From the NCBI GenBank assembly GCA_044432925.1, contig JAWXUE010000031.1:1-14050 (forward strand): a DNA stretch of 14,050 bases, in the 5' to 3' direction. The position numbers were made by a program, and so were the translations under genes. Shown one piece after another: positions 13,473-14,050 of the stretch; positions within the stretch are counted from its first letter, which is position 1; each line of letters starts with the position of its first letter. The notes beneath the pieces are model-generated. The model made no database searches, was not told the DNA's origin, and worked only from the letters and a program-made list of their open reading frames with translations. Source of the DNA: JAWXUE01 sp044432925. GTDB taxonomy: Bacteria > Bacillota_I > Bacilli_A > Acholeplasmatales > Anaeroplasmataceae.

Positions 13473-14050
13473 ATGAAAAAAATATTATTAATAACAATTA
13501 ATTTATTATTACTAACGGGATGTAGTAATGTAATTGAATCAAATACTAAAGTAGCATCTAGTTTAAGTGATGCTTATAAAAATTATTTTGATATAGGTGT
13601 TGCTGTAACAGCAAACAATATTAATAGTTTAGTAGAAAATGATTTATTAAATGAATATAATACTTTTACTGCTGAATATGAAATGAAGTGGGACCAAGTT
13701 CAATTAACAGAAGATACTTATAATTTTACTAATTGTGATAGCATTGTTAATTTCGCTATTGAACATGATAAAACAATTAGAGGTCATACTTTAATATGGA
13801 GAACTAATGTACCTAAGTTTATAGAAGATATTGAATATAGTAATTTAAGTACAGAAGAAAAAATAGATAAAGTGTTTAATTTAGTAAAAGAATATTATAT
13901 TACAATGACTAATAGATATGGCGAAGTTATAAATGTTTGGGATGTAGCTAATGAAGTTATTGAAGATTATAATGATTATATGTATAGACATGATAATATA
14001 TATTTTCAACTTTGTGATTATAATGATGAATTATTCGAAAAATTTATTGC
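13473..14050 (+). CDS. GH10 endo-1,4-beta-xylanase-like lipoprotein, N-terminal part (partial)
   Basis: 192 codons are visible before the window ends, with no stop. The signal peptide is very short and ends in LTGC with lipidated Cys 17. YFDIGVAVTAN, NTFTAEYEMKWDQVQ, IRGHTLIWRTNVPKF and VINVWDVANEVIED match the GH10 landmarks in order. Glu 161 in WDVANE aligns with the general acid/base; the nucleophile would lie beyond the window. Two departures are visible: Tyr replaces the usual Asn in TAENEMKW, and Arg replaces the usual His in HTLIWH. Both positions are near the substrate in GH10 enzymes, so specificity or activity may differ. It should act outside the cell, tethered to the membrane, on xylan or a related beta-glycan. 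Confidence 0.85.
   Translation, partial: MKKILLITINLLLLTGCSNVIESNTKVASSLSDAYKNYFDIGVAVTANNINSLVENDLLNEYNTFTAEYEMKWDQVQLTEDTYNFTNCDSIVNFAIEHDKTIRGHTLIWRTNVPKFIEDIEYSNLSTEEKIDKVFNLVKEYYITMTNRYGEVINVWDVANEVIEDYNDYMYRHDNIYFQLCDYNDELFEKFI

Overview
The window is very AT-rich and densely coded, and every supported gene and gene remnant lies on the + strand. Shine-Dalgarno sites, TTGACA/TATAAT-type promoters, intrinsic terminators, lipoprotein signals and gene families (PadR-DUF1700-DUF4097, membrane-anchored XRE regulators, LRR_5/BspA-like lipoproteins, DUF4143 ATPase) point to a low-GC Firmicutes/Bacilli-type host, possibly close to the Erysipelotrichia/Mycoplasmatota branch and probably host- or gut-associated. 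That placement is inference. Trp is written TGG throughout, even in Trp-rich motifs, so the standard bacterial code is assumed. No tRNA, rRNA, CRISPR array or complete insertion sequence is seen.

Layout. (1) 1-564: the end of an FtsX-like ABC permease and its terminator. (2) 574-2238: a PadR regulator, a DUF1700/HAAS membrane protein and a DUF4097 adhesin-like protein in one tight operon, with a consensus promoter overlapped by a dyad. (3) 2330-4502: two consecutive XRE regulators fused to membrane regions, each with its own promoter and a similar 6-3-6 dyad upstream. (4) 4559-5790: a solitary AAA/DUF4143 ATPase. (5) 5791-6410: a gap holding a long hairpin and a decayed nucleotidyltransferase gene. 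(6) 6411-9077: two tandem BspA-like leucine-rich-repeat lipoproteins. (7) 9308-10302: a RhuM-Fic gene broken by a one-base frameshift, with its ribosome binding site inside a hairpin. (8) 10440-11526: a third LRR_5 lipoprotein as a single-gene unit. (9) 11538-11620: an 83-base decayed second copy of part of the rhuM gene. (10) 11625-13339: an ArsR regulator, ArsP/YraQ-type permease and thioredoxin-like protein operon. (11) 13373-14050: promoter, leader with a terminator hairpin, and the first 192 codons of a GH10 xylanase-like lipoprotein that runs off the window.

How it fits together. The window mixes envelope-stress or drug-response units (1-3), a probable metalloid-efflux unit (10), surface lipoproteins likely to bind host or plant material (6, 8, 11), and eroding accessory genes (5, 7, 9). 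The strongest unexpected signals are the decayed RhuM-type locus with its duplicate flanking an LRR gene, the hairpin that buries the rhuM ribosome binding site, and the thioredoxin-like protein whose CxxC has become CCxxS with a new Cys-rich tail. I see nothing that I would call a wholly new system on this evidence.
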